Source: an uncultured Paracoccaceae bacterium
GTDB lineage: Bacteria; Pseudomonadota; Alphaproteobacteria; Rhodobacterales; Rhodobacteraceae
Assembly (NCBI GenBank): GCA_947496605.1
Contig: CANMDF010000001.1
Coordinates: 682,001-746,000 of the forward strand
Length of the DNA stretch: 64,000 nucleotides
Direction: 5' to 3'
Below are positions 52,919-61,786 of this stretch, piece after piece. Numbering within the stretch: the stretch's first letter is position 1; the number at the start of each line of letters is the position of its first letter. Both the position numbers and the translations under genes were made by a program. The notes beneath the pieces were generated by a model. That model was not told the origin of the DNA and searched no databases. It saw only the letters and a program-made list of their open reading frames with translations.

Positions 52919-54772
52919 ATGCTCAAGATTTCAGATATCACATACTCCGTCGAAGGCCGCACTTTGGTCGAACACGCGACAGTCACCATTCCCACTGGCC
53001 ATAAGGTGGGCCTTGTGGGGCGCAATGGCTCTGGCAAGACCACGCTGTTCAGGATCATCCGCGGCGAAATGGTGCTCGACACTGGCACGGTGAACATCCC
53101 GCGCGGTTGGAAAATCGGTGGTGTCAGCCAAGAGGTGCCGGGCAACGAAGTGTCCTTGATCAACACCGTCCTGCGCGCCGATACTGAACGTGAAGCGTTG
53201 CTGGCCGAAGCAGAAACAGCCACCGACCCCGCGCGTATCGCCGAAGTACAAACGCGTCTGGCCGATATCGAGGCGTGGTCAGCAGAGGCCCGCGCCGCGA
53301 CGATCCTCAAAGGTCTTGGCTTTACCCACGAAGAACAACAAATGCCCTGTTCTGCGTTCTCGGGCGGTTGGCGGATGCGGGTGGCCTTGGCCGCCGTGCT
53401 GTTCTCAGAACCCGACCTGCTGCTGCTCGATGAGCCGACAAACTACCTCGACCTTGAAGGCGCACTTTGGCTTGAAGCTTATCTGGTCAAATACCCCCAC
53501 ACCGTGCTGATCGTCAGCCACGACCGCGAATTGCTGAACCGCTCGGTCGGCGGCATCCTGCACCTCGAAGACAAAGGCCTGATCTACTATACCGGCACTT
53601 ACGATATGTTCGCCAAACAGCGTGCACAAAAACGCGCGCTGCTGGCATCAGCGGCCAAGAAACAAGACGCCAAACGCGAACATTTGCAAGCCTTTGTAGA
53701 TCGCTTCAAAGCCAAAGCATCGAAAGCCAAACAAGCCCAGTCACGCGTCAAAGCGTTAGAGAAGATGGAAACAATCCGTGCACCCGAAGATGCGGCACGC
53801 ACTGTCTTTACCTTTCCCAAGCCCGAAGAACTGTCGCCCCCCATCATCGCAACCGAAGGCGCATCTGTGGGCTATGGCGAAACCATCATCCTACGTGATC
53901 TGAACCTACGGATCGACCAAGACGACCGGATCGCGCTGCTGGGGCGCAACGGCGAGGGTAAATCCACCCTGTCCAAAATGCTGTCCGACCGCCTGGCGAT
54001 TGCCAGCGGCAAAATGGTGACATCCAACAAGCTTCGGATCGGTTTCTTCGCCCAGCACCAGGTCGATGAACTCTATGTCGATGAAACGCCGCTTGATCAC
54101 CTGATGCGCGAACGCGCCCATGAAGGGCAAGCCAAACTGCGGGCACGTCTGGCCGGCTTCGGTCTTGGGGCTGACCAAGCCGATACCGAAGTGGGCCGCC
54201 TGTCCGGTGGACAAAAAGCACGGCTGTCCCTGCTGCTGGCCACCCTGCCCGCACCGCATCTGCTGATCCTTGATGAGCCGACAAACCACCTCGATATTGA
54301 AAGCCGCGAAGCGCTGGTCGAAGCGCTGACAGCCTATTCAGGTGCGGTGATCCTGGTCAGCCACGACATGCATCTGCTGTCGATGGTGGCGGACCGCCTT
54401 TGGCTGGTCAAAGACGGGCATGTCAAACCCTATGACGAAGACCTGCAAACCTACCGCAAAATGCTGCTGACACCGGAAAAGCCAAACGAAAAAGACAAAC
54501 CCAAACCTGTTAAACCGGCCAGACCGTCACGGGAAGCTATGATGGCGTTGCGTTCTGATGTGCGGAAAAACGAAGAACGGGTCAAAAAGATCAACGACAT
54601 GCGCGACAAACTCGCCAAGAAATTGGCCGACCCTGTGTTGTACGAAGACGGAAAAGCCGGCGAGCTTGCGACTTGGAACAAAAAATATGCCGAAGTCATG
54701 GACGGTTTGGAACGGGCCGAGGCCATGTGGATGGCCGCACTCGAAAAGCTCGAGAAAGCCGAAAAATCCTAA
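52919..54772 (+). CDS. ABC-F family ATPase
   Basis: A 617-residue soluble protein with two ABC ATPase domains and no membrane part. Walker A motifs are GRNGSGKTTLF near residue 35 and GRNGEGKSTLS near 343; signatures are FSGGWRMRVAL near 148 and LSGGQKARLSL near 432. The intervening linker is highly basic (KKQDAKREHLQAFVDRFKAKASKAKQ), and a coiled-coil end follows residue 540. ABC-F proteins act on ribosomes, in translation or resistance. The wording fits the Uup/YheS side. An upstream in-frame ATG at 52880 is an alternative; I take 52919 because domain one then starts at residue 1. Confidence 0.92.
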   Translation: MLKISDITYSVEGRTLVEHATVTIPTGHKVGLVGRNGSGKTTLFRIIRGEMVLDTGTVNIPRGWKIGGVSQEVPGNEVSLINTVLRADTEREALLAEAETATDPARIAEVQTRLADIEAWSAEARAATILKGLGFTHEEQQMPCSAFSGGWRMRVALAAVLFSEPDLLLLDEPTNYLDLEGALWLEAYLVKYPHTVLIVSHDRELLNRSVGGILHLEDKGLIYYTGTYDMFAKQRAQKRALLASAAKKQDAKREHLQAFVDRFKAKASKAKQAQSRVKALEKMETIRAPEDAARTVFTFPKPEELSPPIIATEGASVGYGETIILRDLNLRIDQDDRIALLGRNGEGKSTLSKMLSDRLAIASGKMVTSNKLRIGFFAQHQVDELYVDETPLDHLMRERAHEGQAKLRARLAGFGLGADQADTEVGRLSGGQKARLSLLLATLPAPHLLILDEPTNHLDIESREALVEALTAYSGAVILVSHDMHLLSMVADRLWLVKDGHVKPYDEDLQTYRKMLLTPEKPNEKDKPKPVKPARPSREAMMALRSDVRKNEERVKKINDMRDKLAKKLADPVLYEDGKAGELATWNKKYAEVMDGLERAEAMWMAALEKLEKAEKS

Positions 54773-54777
54773 TCTTT

Positions 54778-54806
54778 ATCTTGCCCTAAAAACGCCCGCC
54801 GGAGGC
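54778..54806. repeat. Intergenic repeat, copy 2 of a 29-nt unit (see 5796)
   Basis: This copy differs from 5796-5824 at one of 29 positions and again lies directly behind the stop codon of an ABC ATPase gene. Unlike copy 1 it is not completed to a good hairpin, so it may be a remnant. Confidence 0.7.
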
Positions 54807-54852
54807 ATCCAAAGCTTGCCACACCCAGCCGGCCTCTGTCAGACAGAACACC

Positions 54853-55482
54853 ATGACCGAACTTCCCGCCATTATCGCAGCCTTCACCACGCTGTTCATC
54901 ATCATCGATCCACCGGGGCTGGCGCCTGTGTTCATCGCGCTCACCCAAGGGATGGACGCCGCGCAAAGACGCGCCATCGCGATCCGCGCCTTCCTTGTGG
55001 CCAGCGGTTTGATGATGGTGTTTCTTTTCTTAGGCGAAGCCGTCCTTGGCTTCATCGGCATCTCGATGGACGCATTCCGCATCGCCGGTGGTATCCTCCT
55101 TTTCCTCACAGCGCTCGACATGCTGTTTCAACGCCGACAAGCACGCCGCGAAGACAGTGCCGCCGAAGGCCAAGCCGAGCACGAGGATGACCCTTCGGTC
55201 TTTCCGCTATCGCTCCCCCTGATCGTTGGCCCCGGCGCCATCACAACCGTCATCTTGTTGGCGGGTGAAGCCCAGGGGGCGGCTGATATGGGCATTATTG
55301 CCGGCGTTATCATCGCCGTGCTCTTGATCGTGCTGCTGGCCTTTCTTGTGGCCCCTACGATTGAGCGGGCTTTAGGCAAAACCGGGCTCAACATTGTCAC
55401 GCGCGTGCTTGGCATGTTGCTGGCCGCACTCGCGGTGCAATTTGTGCTTGATGGCCTTAAGGGTTTTGGGATCGGCGGTTAA
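54853..55482 (+). CDS. MarC-family membrane protein (UPF0056)
   Basis: A 209-residue protein with six predicted helices. The opening FTTLFIIIDPPGLAPVFIALT near residues 12-32 and LPLIVGPGAITTVILLAG near 120-137 are the two conserved blocks of MarC proteins. Function is not established; earlier links to antibiotic resistance were not confirmed. The next gene starts 17 nt after its stop. Confidence 0.9.
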   Translation: MTELPAIIAAFTTLFIIIDPPGLAPVFIALTQGMDAAQRRAIAIRAFLVASGLMMVFLFLGEAVLGFIGISMDAFRIAGGILLFLTALDMLFQRRQARREDSAAEGQAEHEDDPSVFPLSLPLIVGPGAITTVILLAGEAQGAADMGIIAGVIIAVLLIVLLAFLVAPTIERALGKTGLNIVTRVLGMLLAALAVQFVLDGLKGFGIGG

Positions 55483-55498
55483 TGCCTATATCGACACC

Positions 55499-56077
55499 AT
55501 GAGCACAGACCAAATCATGCAACTGACCTATCTTGTCCTTCTGGGCGCCGCCATCGGCGGCTCTGCCATCGTGGCGGGACGCAAGAACATGGGCAAAATG
55601 GCGCAGCAGGCCGCAATCTGGGCGCTGATCTTTATCGGCGTCATTGGTGGCTACGGATTGTGGGAAGATATTAGCCAAAACGTGAACCCCCGCCAGGCAG
55701 TGATCGACGACAGCACAGTGGCCGTACCACGCGGCAATGATGGGCATTACCACCTGACTTTGGAAATCGACGGCGCACCTGTCGCCTTTATTGTTGATAC
55801 TGGTGCAAGCCAGATTGTTCTGTCGCAACAGGACGCCACACGGATCGGAATTGATCCTTCAACGCTCAATTATTCAGGTATCGCCAATACCGCCAACGGG
55901 GTTGTGCGCACGGCACCGGTAACCCTCAGCGAAGTCGTCTTAGGCGGCATCACTGACCGGAACATCCCTGCCGTAGTAAACGGCGGCGAGATGGACGCCT
56001 CCTTGCTCGGCATGACGTATCTGGGGCTCTATGACCGGATTGAGATCGCGAATGGCGAATTAGTGTTGAACAGATGA
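55499..56077 (+). CDS. Membrane-anchored retropepsin-like aspartic protease (TIGR02281 type)
   Basis: A 192-residue protein with two N-terminal hydrophobic segments (about residues 8-24 and 37-55) and a periplasmic single-domain aspartic protease. The active motif is AFIVDTGASQIVLSQQDA near residue 98, followed by the flap region GIANTANGVVRTAPVTL and the end SLLGMTYLGLYDRIEI. Such proteins work as dimers; targets are mostly unknown. The ATG at 55499 is chosen over an upstream start inside marC. Its stop overlaps the start of a tiny lipoprotein gene. Confidence 0.87.
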   Translation: MSTDQIMQLTYLVLLGAAIGGSAIVAGRKNMGKMAQQAAIWALIFIGVIGGYGLWEDISQNVNPRQAVIDDSTVAVPRGNDGHYHLTLEIDGAPVAFIVDTGASQIVLSQQDATRIGIDPSTLNYSGIANTANGVVRTAPVTLSEVVLGGITDRNIPAVVNGGEMDASLLGMTYLGLYDRIEIANGELVLNR

Positions 56078-56169
56078 TGCGGATCATCTCTCTCTTGCTC
56101 TGTTTGGCAGCCTGCACCCCCCAAGCGCCACAACTTCCTGAGGGCTTTGACCCCCGTTTTGAGTTCTAA
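56074..56169 (+). CDS. Very small lipoprotein (31 residues)
   Basis: Two overlapping starts (ATG 56074 or 56077) lead into a lipoprotein signal with lipobox LCLAAC near residue 14. The mature part is only about 17 residues, proline-rich, ending EGFDPRFEF before TAA at 56167-56169. It overlaps the protease stop, so it is translationally coupled to it. Similar tiny lipoproteins at this position may be common but easily missed by gene callers. The next 234 nt (56170-56403) hold no feature I can name. Confidence 0.6.
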   Translation: MMRIISLLLCLAACTPQAPQLPEGFDPRFEF

Positions 56170-56403
56170 ATAACCAAATTACACTTGCTTGCGGATGGGA
56201 AGTTCATCGTAGCCAAGACGCGCCTTCCATACAGTTGTGTTGGCTGCCTAATTCGTTGTGACCTGAAATAATTGCGGCCTTGCTTCCCTTCTATCCCCAT
56301 CACCATCCTCGAGGGCCAAGCAAGAAAGGTACGGTGTTGACGTTGTTTCTACGATCGTGTCCTATACTAAGTTGTTTCTTTAATGTTCGACTAGGTATTG
56401 ATT

Positions 56404-57330
56404 ATGAGTTCAGACCGCGCAGAATTTGAAACGAGAACGTCTTGCATCACATGCGGTTCCAAAGAGTTGAAAGAGTTGGCACGCGGACGATTTGACGAAG
56501 AACCGCTGCATAGCTTTCTTGCCAACGACCCCTTCGGCGAGAACCCTTTGCCGTACCTCAAAGACGCCGAATGGCAATTTGTCCAATGTGACGTTTGTCA
56601 GCAAAAGTTCCATCGCAACATCCTGAACGAAAAGTGGAACGGCATTTACTACAATCGATGGATCACAAGCGAAGCGATTGAAGCACATGCGCAAGCATCG
56701 GGACATACTGGTTTTCACTCGGATTTTAGGAAAGGAAAGCATGCGGTTGAGCGAATCTTGCAGATTGAGCGCCTGACCAGAAATATCCGTGGCGCCGACG
56801 CCGTCAGGGTTTTGGATTTTGGTTGTGGCGAAGGCCGGTTTCTGTCGACTTGCGCTGATTTTGGCTTTGAGTGCGTTGGCGTGGAATTCTCGGCGGCCCG
56901 TGAAAAGACAAAGGTCATAAACTTCTTTCCTGACCTAGATGAGGTCAAGAAAGAGACCAGTGCGGGGCATTTTCATGCTGCGGTCTTGTTTGAAGTGCTT
57001 GAGCATTTGTCTGATCCACTTGATGTATTGAGATCAATTAGACCCCTTCTGACAGACAATGGAATCCTTATTCTTGAGACGCCAAACTGCCCTGATGTCA
57101 CAGGCATCCATGATCAAAATGACTATGAACTCATCAATCCACTTGGCCATATTAATGCGTTCACAGCGCAAACGCAGGAGCGGATTGCCAAGGAAGCCGG
57201 ATTTGAACGGGTCAAGCCAAGTACCGTTCAATGTACCGCCGACCCATCGCGTGCATACAAAAGAGAACTAAGACGATTGTTGCAGCCATTTCTAAAGAGG
57301 TACACGCAGCAGTATTTTGTCGCAGTTTGA
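56404..57330 (+). CDS. SAM-dependent methyltransferase with N-terminal zinc ribbon
   Basis: A 308-residue class I methyltransferase. Two CxxC pairs (CITCGS near residue 16 and CDVCQQ near 60) form a probable zinc ribbon. The SAM-binding motif is VLDFGCGEGRFLSTCADFG near 135, and FEVLEHLSDPLDVLRSI near 196 is motif post-I of the Methyltransf_23 type. Proteins of this build often modify sugars or surface polymers, but target here is unknown. The gene stands alone between non-coding stretches and is more AT-rich than the neighbourhood, consistent with transfer. ATG 56404 is preferred to TTG 56398. Confidence 0.82.
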   Translation: MSSDRAEFETRTSCITCGSKELKELARGRFDEEPLHSFLANDPFGENPLPYLKDAEWQFVQCDVCQQKFHRNILNEKWNGIYYNRWITSEAIEAHAQASGHTGFHSDFRKGKHAVERILQIERLTRNIRGADAVRVLDFGCGEGRFLSTCADFGFECVGVEFSAAREKTKVINFFPDLDEVKKETSAGHFHAAVLFEVLEHLSDPLDVLRSIRPLLTDNGILILETPNCPDVTGIHDQNDYELINPLGHINAFTAQTQERIAKEAGFERVKPSTVQCTADPSRAYKRELRRLLQPFLKRYTQQYFVAV

Positions 57331-57412
57331 AAGAATGATCGGTTCGTGGAGAACGCATGCAGATCGATTTGACTAAGTGCAGAGCTATCATTCGGGCTTG
57401 AATAGACCTAGC

Positions 57413-57865
57413 CTACTTCTCAGCCTTCTTCGTCCAGCGCCCGTCCTCTTGCGCCCAATATTGGGCACTACATCCCGCATCTGTCAGGGCCTTCCATTGA
57501 CCGCGTGCGATGTCCAAGGCGGCACCATCATGGCCGTCAAACAAAATGCATGTCCGCTCTAACGTGGTGACCTCGCCTGCGGTCACATCAGCACCCGCGA
57601 CACTCATCACACAAGAAAACCCATCACTGGGCATATCACCCAGTAGCACAGGCTGATCTGCATCATGCGGGCCACCGGCCATGCCATGGGGCTGAAACCC
57701 ATCCTCTGGCCCCTGCCACAACACGTCATCCAGCCGCTTCAACAGTGTCTGATCGCGCCCCCGCACCAAGACGCGCCACCCCGCGCCCCGCGCCTTACCA
57801 ACCAACATCGGCAAAGTCGCTTCAAGCGGGCTATCGGTCAGATGATAGAAAAACACCGCACCCAT
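57413..57865 (-). CDS. holC: DNA polymerase III chi subunit
   Basis: A 150-residue protein that links the clamp loader to SSB in the replisome. The opening VFFYHLTDSPLEATLPMLVGKA, the WRVLVRGRD strand and VLWQGPEDGFQPHGMAGGPHDADQPVLL (in pieces near 48-75) are typical HolC, and the chain ends with a W-containing helix (QYWAQEDGRWTKKA). It lies downstream of pepA on the same strand, the frequent pepA-holC order in proteobacteria. Confidence 0.93.
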   Translation of the reverse strand: MGAVFFYHLTDSPLEATLPMLVGKARGAGWRVLVRGRDQTLLKRLDDVLWQGPEDGFQPHGMAGGPHDADQPVLLGDMPSDGFSCVMSVAGADVTAGEVTTLERTCILFDGHDGAALDIARGQWKALTDAGCSAQYWAQEDGRWTKKAEK

Positions 57866-57880
57866 GCTGATCCTCTTTAC

Positions 57881-57940
57881 CTTCTCATGTTCCCAAATAC
57901 CTTCGGGGGGCCCGGTACGGGCGGGGGCAGACAGCCCCCT
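57881..57940. repeat. Intergenic GC-rich repeat with conserved AT arm (copy between pepA and holC)
   Basis: Shares CTTCTCATGTTC-N3-AAATACC and a following CGGGGG block with the copy at 44966-45018, and again lies in the gap between two minus-strand genes. It contains GGGGGC and GCCCCC arms able to form a stem, and CCCG-GTAC-GGGC. Confidence 0.7.
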
Positions 57941-57955
57941 TTCCCCCGGCAGGCG

Positions 57956-59422
57956 TTACCTTTCGTAATTGTCAGCAATCAAACGGTTCAGCGCCATAAC
58001 ACCCCAGCCCGTCGCCCCAGCTGGGGCCAGTGCGGTCTCTTTCTTCACGCTTGCCGTGCCTGCGATATCCAAATGCGCCCATGGCACATCATCTTTGACA
58101 AACCGTTGCAAAAACTGCGCAGCGGTGATTGAGCCTGCCATACGCCCGCCGACGTTCTTCATATCCGCAATCCGTGATTTCAGCAGATCATCATAAGCCG
58201 GCGCCATCGGCATCCGCCACGCGCCTTCGCCTTCCGCAGAGGCTGCTTTGATAAACGCATCACTCAGATCATCAGAATTTGAAAACACCCCTGCATTCTC
58301 ATGGCCGAGCGCCACCAAGATTGCACCCGTCAAGGTCGCCAAGTTAATCATACCGACAGGTTTGAACCGCTCTTGCGCGTACCACAGCACATCCGCCAGC
58401 ACCAAACGGCCTTCGGCGTCGGTGTTGATAATCTCAACCGTGTCACCCTTCATGGATTTCACCACATCGCCGGGCCGAGTTGCATTGCCAGAAGGCATGT
58501 TTTCAACCAGCCCAACCAGTCCCACGACATTGGCCTTAGCTTTGCGTAGCGCCAACGTGCGCATCACGCCCGCCACAACGCCCGCACCACCCATATCCAT
58601 GGTCATGTCTTCCATGCCACCCGCAGGTTTCAGGCTGATGCCGCCAGTATCAAAAACGACACCCTTACCGACCAATGCAAACGGGGCTTCGTCGCCTCCC
58701 CCATTCCAGGACATCACCACAACCTTTGACGGGCTATCAGAGCCCTGACCGACGCAAAGCAGCGTGCGCATACCCAGTTTGGTCAACTCGTCCTCTTCGA
58801 GGATTTCTACATCCAACCCGAGTTCCTGCATCGCTGCCAACCGGGCTGCAAAATCATCTGTTGTCAGCACATTGGCAGGTTCATTGGTCAGATCGCGGGT
58901 GAAAAACACGCCTTCTGCGATCGCGGCCATTGGTGCGGCAGATTTCGCAACCTCTTCCGGCTTGGACACCATAAAAGTCACGGCACCCGCAGGGTGGCTT
59001 TCAGCAGTCTTATGTGCGTCAAACTTATAACCACGCAGCGCCAGACCAAGGGCGATTTCATCGGCGCGCGCAATGGTCCCGGCAAGGATCAACATATCTT
59101 TGCCACCCTGCACTTTGGCCAGTTGTGCACCTGCTTTGCGCGCCTCTTGGCTGGAAGGACGGCGGCCGAGTTTCACAACACAGATAGCCTCTGCCGATAG
59201 CCCAGCTGGGTAGCCCAGCGATGAGACGTCCCCGACGGTCATTTTCTCAAAGGCCGCACTTTCCAAAAACCGTGCCAGCGCTTTGCGGGTCAACGTATTC
59301 ACCTTACGCGCACCTGCATCCAGTTTGCCGTCCGCATCAACAAAGACCACCACCTTACCGGGGGCGTTTGCCACAACATCAAGGGCGACGTCTTTGAACT
59401 GGATTTCGGCGGGTGTGGTCAT
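57956..59422 (-). CDS. pepA: Leucyl aminopeptidase (M17)
   Basis: A 488-residue cytosolic hexameric aminopeptidase with a two-metal site. The M17 signature NTDAEGRLVLADVLWY near residue 330 holds metal ligands and the active-site arginine; VGKGVVFDTGGISLKPAGGMEDMTMDMGGA near 255-284 holds the metal-bridging lysine and aspartates. The ATG at 59422 is chosen over a longer reading that adds five residues. PepA can also bind DNA in E. coli. Upstream 59423-59564 is a divergent promoter region with the lpt genes. Confidence 0.95.
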   Translation of the reverse strand: MTTPAEIQFKDVALDVVANAPGKVVVFVDADGKLDAGARKVNTLTRKALARFLESAAFEKMTVGDVSSLGYPAGLSAEAICVVKLGRRPSSQEARKAGAQLAKVQGGKDMLILAGTIARADEIALGLALRGYKFDAHKTAESHPAGAVTFMVSKPEEVAKSAAPMAAIAEGVFFTRDLTNEPANVLTTDDFAARLAAMQELGLDVEILEEDELTKLGMRTLLCVGQGSDSPSKVVVMSWNGGGDEAPFALVGKGVVFDTGGISLKPAGGMEDMTMDMGGAGVVAGVMRTLALRKAKANVVGLVGLVENMPSGNATRPGDVVKSMKGDTVEIINTDAEGRLVLADVLWYAQERFKPVGMINLATLTGAILVALGHENAGVFSNSDDLSDAFIKAASAEGEGAWRMPMAPAYDDLLKSRIADMKNVGGRMAGSITAAQFLQRFVKDDVPWAHLDIAGTASVKKETALAPAGATGWGVMALNRLIADNYER

Positions 59423-59564
59423 GTGGCGTCCTTTCAAGGTGAATAGCTTTGACCTGATACGTAGCCCGGGCCGACCCTATTGACCAGATAGCTGTTGGGT
59501 CCGCCGCAACCTTAGGCTAGTTTGCCGACAAAGAAACCGACAGGCACCACAAAGGACATCAAGT

Positions 59565-60695
59565 TTGGCGCGATTTGACAGATATATGTTGTCGCAACTG
59601 ATGATGCTCTTTGGCTTCTTCAGCCTGATCCTTGTGCTGATTTATTGGATCAACCGGGCGGTCTCGTTGTTTGACCAGTTGATTGCAGACGGACAATCAG
59701 CAGCTGTCTTTCTGGAATTTACCGCCATCTCTTTGCCGTCCGTGATGCGGCTCGCGCTGCCATTGGCGGCATTTGCAGCGGCCGTTTACGTCACCAACAG
59801 AATGTCCACGGAATCAGAGCTGACGGTTGTGCAGGCCACAGGGTATTCGCCGTTCAGATTGGCGCGCCCTGTCTTATACTTCGGTCTAATCGTGGCGCTG
59901 ATGATGTCACTCTTGATGCATGTCTTGGTCCCCATAAGCAGCGCTCGATTGGCGGAACGCGAAGCCGAGATTACGGAAAATATCACCGCACGCTTACTCA
60001 CAGAAGGCCGTTTTTTAGAACCTATCGATGGTGTGACCTTTTATATCCGCGAGATTTCACCAGCAGGCGAACTGCTTGACGTCTTTCTATCCGACAGCCG
60101 TGATCCCGAAACCGAGGTGACTTACACCGCGCAAAAGGCTTTTCTGGTGCGCGATGGCGGCACCACCCAGTTGGTTATGATCGACGGGATGGTCCAAACA
60201 TTGCGTAACCTAGATCAACGGCTGTTTACGACGGCATTTGAAGACTTTGCCTATAATATCGGCCTCCTTGTTGGGGAAAGCCCGAGACGTGGCAGACGCG
60301 CATCGCATGTGTCGACATGGGAACTGTTACAGGCCTCACCTGCGTTACGGTCAGAAACGCGTGACACAGAAGCAGAGCTATTGGCGCGGGCGCATGACCG
60401 TATCAGCCAGTCAATCTTGGGCACAGTGGCCGCCCTGATTGGGTTTTCTGCATTGATGGTGGGCGGGTTCAGCCGTTTTGGCGTATGGAAGCAGATCATT
60501 GGTGCGATCCTTTTGATCATTCTTGTCAAGGCAATTGAAACCTACGGACTGCGCCTTGCCCGCAGTGATGCGCAGCTATGGATTGCAACTTATCTCCAGT
60601 GTGCAGTTGGGCTCGTCATGGTTTGGTGCCTTCTGTTTTGGGCCAGCCGCCCCTATCTGTTCAAGCGCCGCATCAAAGAGGTCCCTGCCTCATGA
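59565..60695 (+). CDS. lptF: LPS export permease LptF
   Basis: Inner-membrane permease of the LptB2FG complex that extracts LPS from the membrane and pushes it to the LptC-A-D bridge. The 376-residue chain has three helices at each end and a periplasmic beta-jellyroll between. The start codon is TTG at 59565: it yields the family N-terminus (MARFDRYMLSQLMMLFGFFS) and has AAAGGA 8 nt upstream. The next in-frame ATG would cut off the conserved beginning. It overlaps lptG by 4 nt. Confidence 0.94.
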   Translation: MARFDRYMLSQLMMLFGFFSLILVLIYWINRAVSLFDQLIADGQSAAVFLEFTAISLPSVMRLALPLAAFAAAVYVTNRMSTESELTVVQATGYSPFRLARPVLYFGLIVALMMSLLMHVLVPISSARLAEREAEITENITARLLTEGRFLEPIDGVTFYIREISPAGELLDVFLSDSRDPETEVTYTAQKAFLVRDGGTTQLVMIDGMVQTLRNLDQRLFTTAFEDFAYNIGLLVGESPRRGRRASHVSTWELLQASPALRSETRDTEAELLARAHDRISQSILGTVAALIGFSALMVGGFSRFGVWKQIIGAILLIILVKAIETYGLRLARSDAQLWIATYLQCAVGLVMVWCLLFWASRPYLFKRRIKEVPAS

Positions 60696-61786
60696 TCCTG
60701 CACCGTTATTTCGCAAGACGATTTCTTGTCAGTTTCCTCGGCGTGGCCGGAATATTCTTCTTGATCATGCTGTCGAGTGAACTGGTCGAACAACTGCGCC
60801 GGTTTTCAAGTTCGGCCGCCTCTTTCACTGACCTTCTGGTGCTCAGCCTGCTGCGGATACCCGAAGCAATCTATGAGATTTTGCCGCTCGTCATGATCTT
60901 GTCAACGATCGCACTCTTTCTCAGCTTGGCGCGTTCGTCCGAAATGGTTGTGACACGTGCGGCCGGCAGATCCGCCTTAAAGGCCCTTTTGGCACCTGTC
61001 TTCGTCGCCCTTGCGATTGGCATCTTTTCCGTCACCGTATTCAATCCAATTGTCGCAGGCACATCGAAAGAATTTGAGACACGTAACGACGCGTTGCGTG
61101 GCACAAGTTCAGTCTTGACGATTGGCTCATCAGGGTTGTGGCTGCGGCAAGGCAATGACGAAAGCCAAACCGTCATACGCGCACAACGCGCAAATCTTGA
61201 TGGCACCAAACTTTCAAACGTGACCTTTTTGACATTTGCATCGAGAGGCAATCCTGACCGCCGCATCAATGCAACATCTGCCGAGTTGATCACAGGTGCT
61301 TGGATCTTGAAGGGCGCAAAGTCTTGGGACCTCACGGCTGAAACAACGGCAGAGGCCACAGCCACCTCGCACGTCGAGTTGTCGGTGGGCTCGACCCTGA
61401 CCCCGGACCAAATTCGCGATAGTTTTGGCACCCCGTCGTCTATTCCGATCTGGGAACTTCCGGCCTTTATCGACCGGTTACAAACAGCCGGGTTTTCGGC
61501 ACAGCGTCATTTGGTTTGGTTTCATAAAGAGCTGGCCACACCATTGTTCTTTGTCGCGATGGTGCTCATCGGGGCCAGCTTTACACTGCGCCATCAACGT
61601 GGGGGGCGCACCGGAATGATGGTGATGTTTGCGATCTTACTGGCGTTCGTGATTTACTTTATTCGCAACTTTGCACAGGTCTTGGGTGAGAACGGGCAAC
61701 TGCCCGTCATCTTATCCGCGTGGGCCCCACCCTTTGCTGCAATCGGGTTGGCGATGGGCTTTCTATTACATAACGAGGACGGATAA
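60692..61786 (+). CDS. lptG: LPS export permease LptG
   Basis: Partner of LptF, 364 residues. It opens with LHRYFARRFLVSFLGVAGIFF as first helix and shows the usual block LLRIPEAIYEILPLVMILSTI near residues 48-68, which contacts LptB; the periplasmic jellyroll lies between about 120 and 255, followed by three C-terminal helices. ATG 60692 overlaps the lptF stop (ATGA); longer readings within lptF are not supported. Its stop shares a base with the lptD start. Confidence 0.93.
   Translation: MILHRYFARRFLVSFLGVAGIFFLIMLSSELVEQLRRFSSSAASFTDLLVLSLLRIPEAIYEILPLVMILSTIALFLSLARSSEMVVTRAAGRSALKALLAPVFVALAIGIFSVTVFNPIVAGTSKEFETRNDALRGTSSVLTIGSSGLWLRQGNDESQTVIRAQRANLDGTKLSNVTFLTFASRGNPDRRINATSAELITGAWILKGAKSWDLTAETTAEATATSHVELSVGSTLTPDQIRDSFGTPSSIPIWELPAFIDRLQTAGFSAQRHLVWFHKELATPLFFVAMVLIGASFTLRHQRGGRTGMMVMFAILLAFVIYFIRNFAQVLGENGQLPVILSAWAPPFAAIGLAMGFLLHNEDG

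Noticed and set aside
54778..54806. Intrinsic terminator of the ABC-F gene
   Set aside because: Only half of the hairpin of the sister copy is present and the T-run is on the opposite strand.
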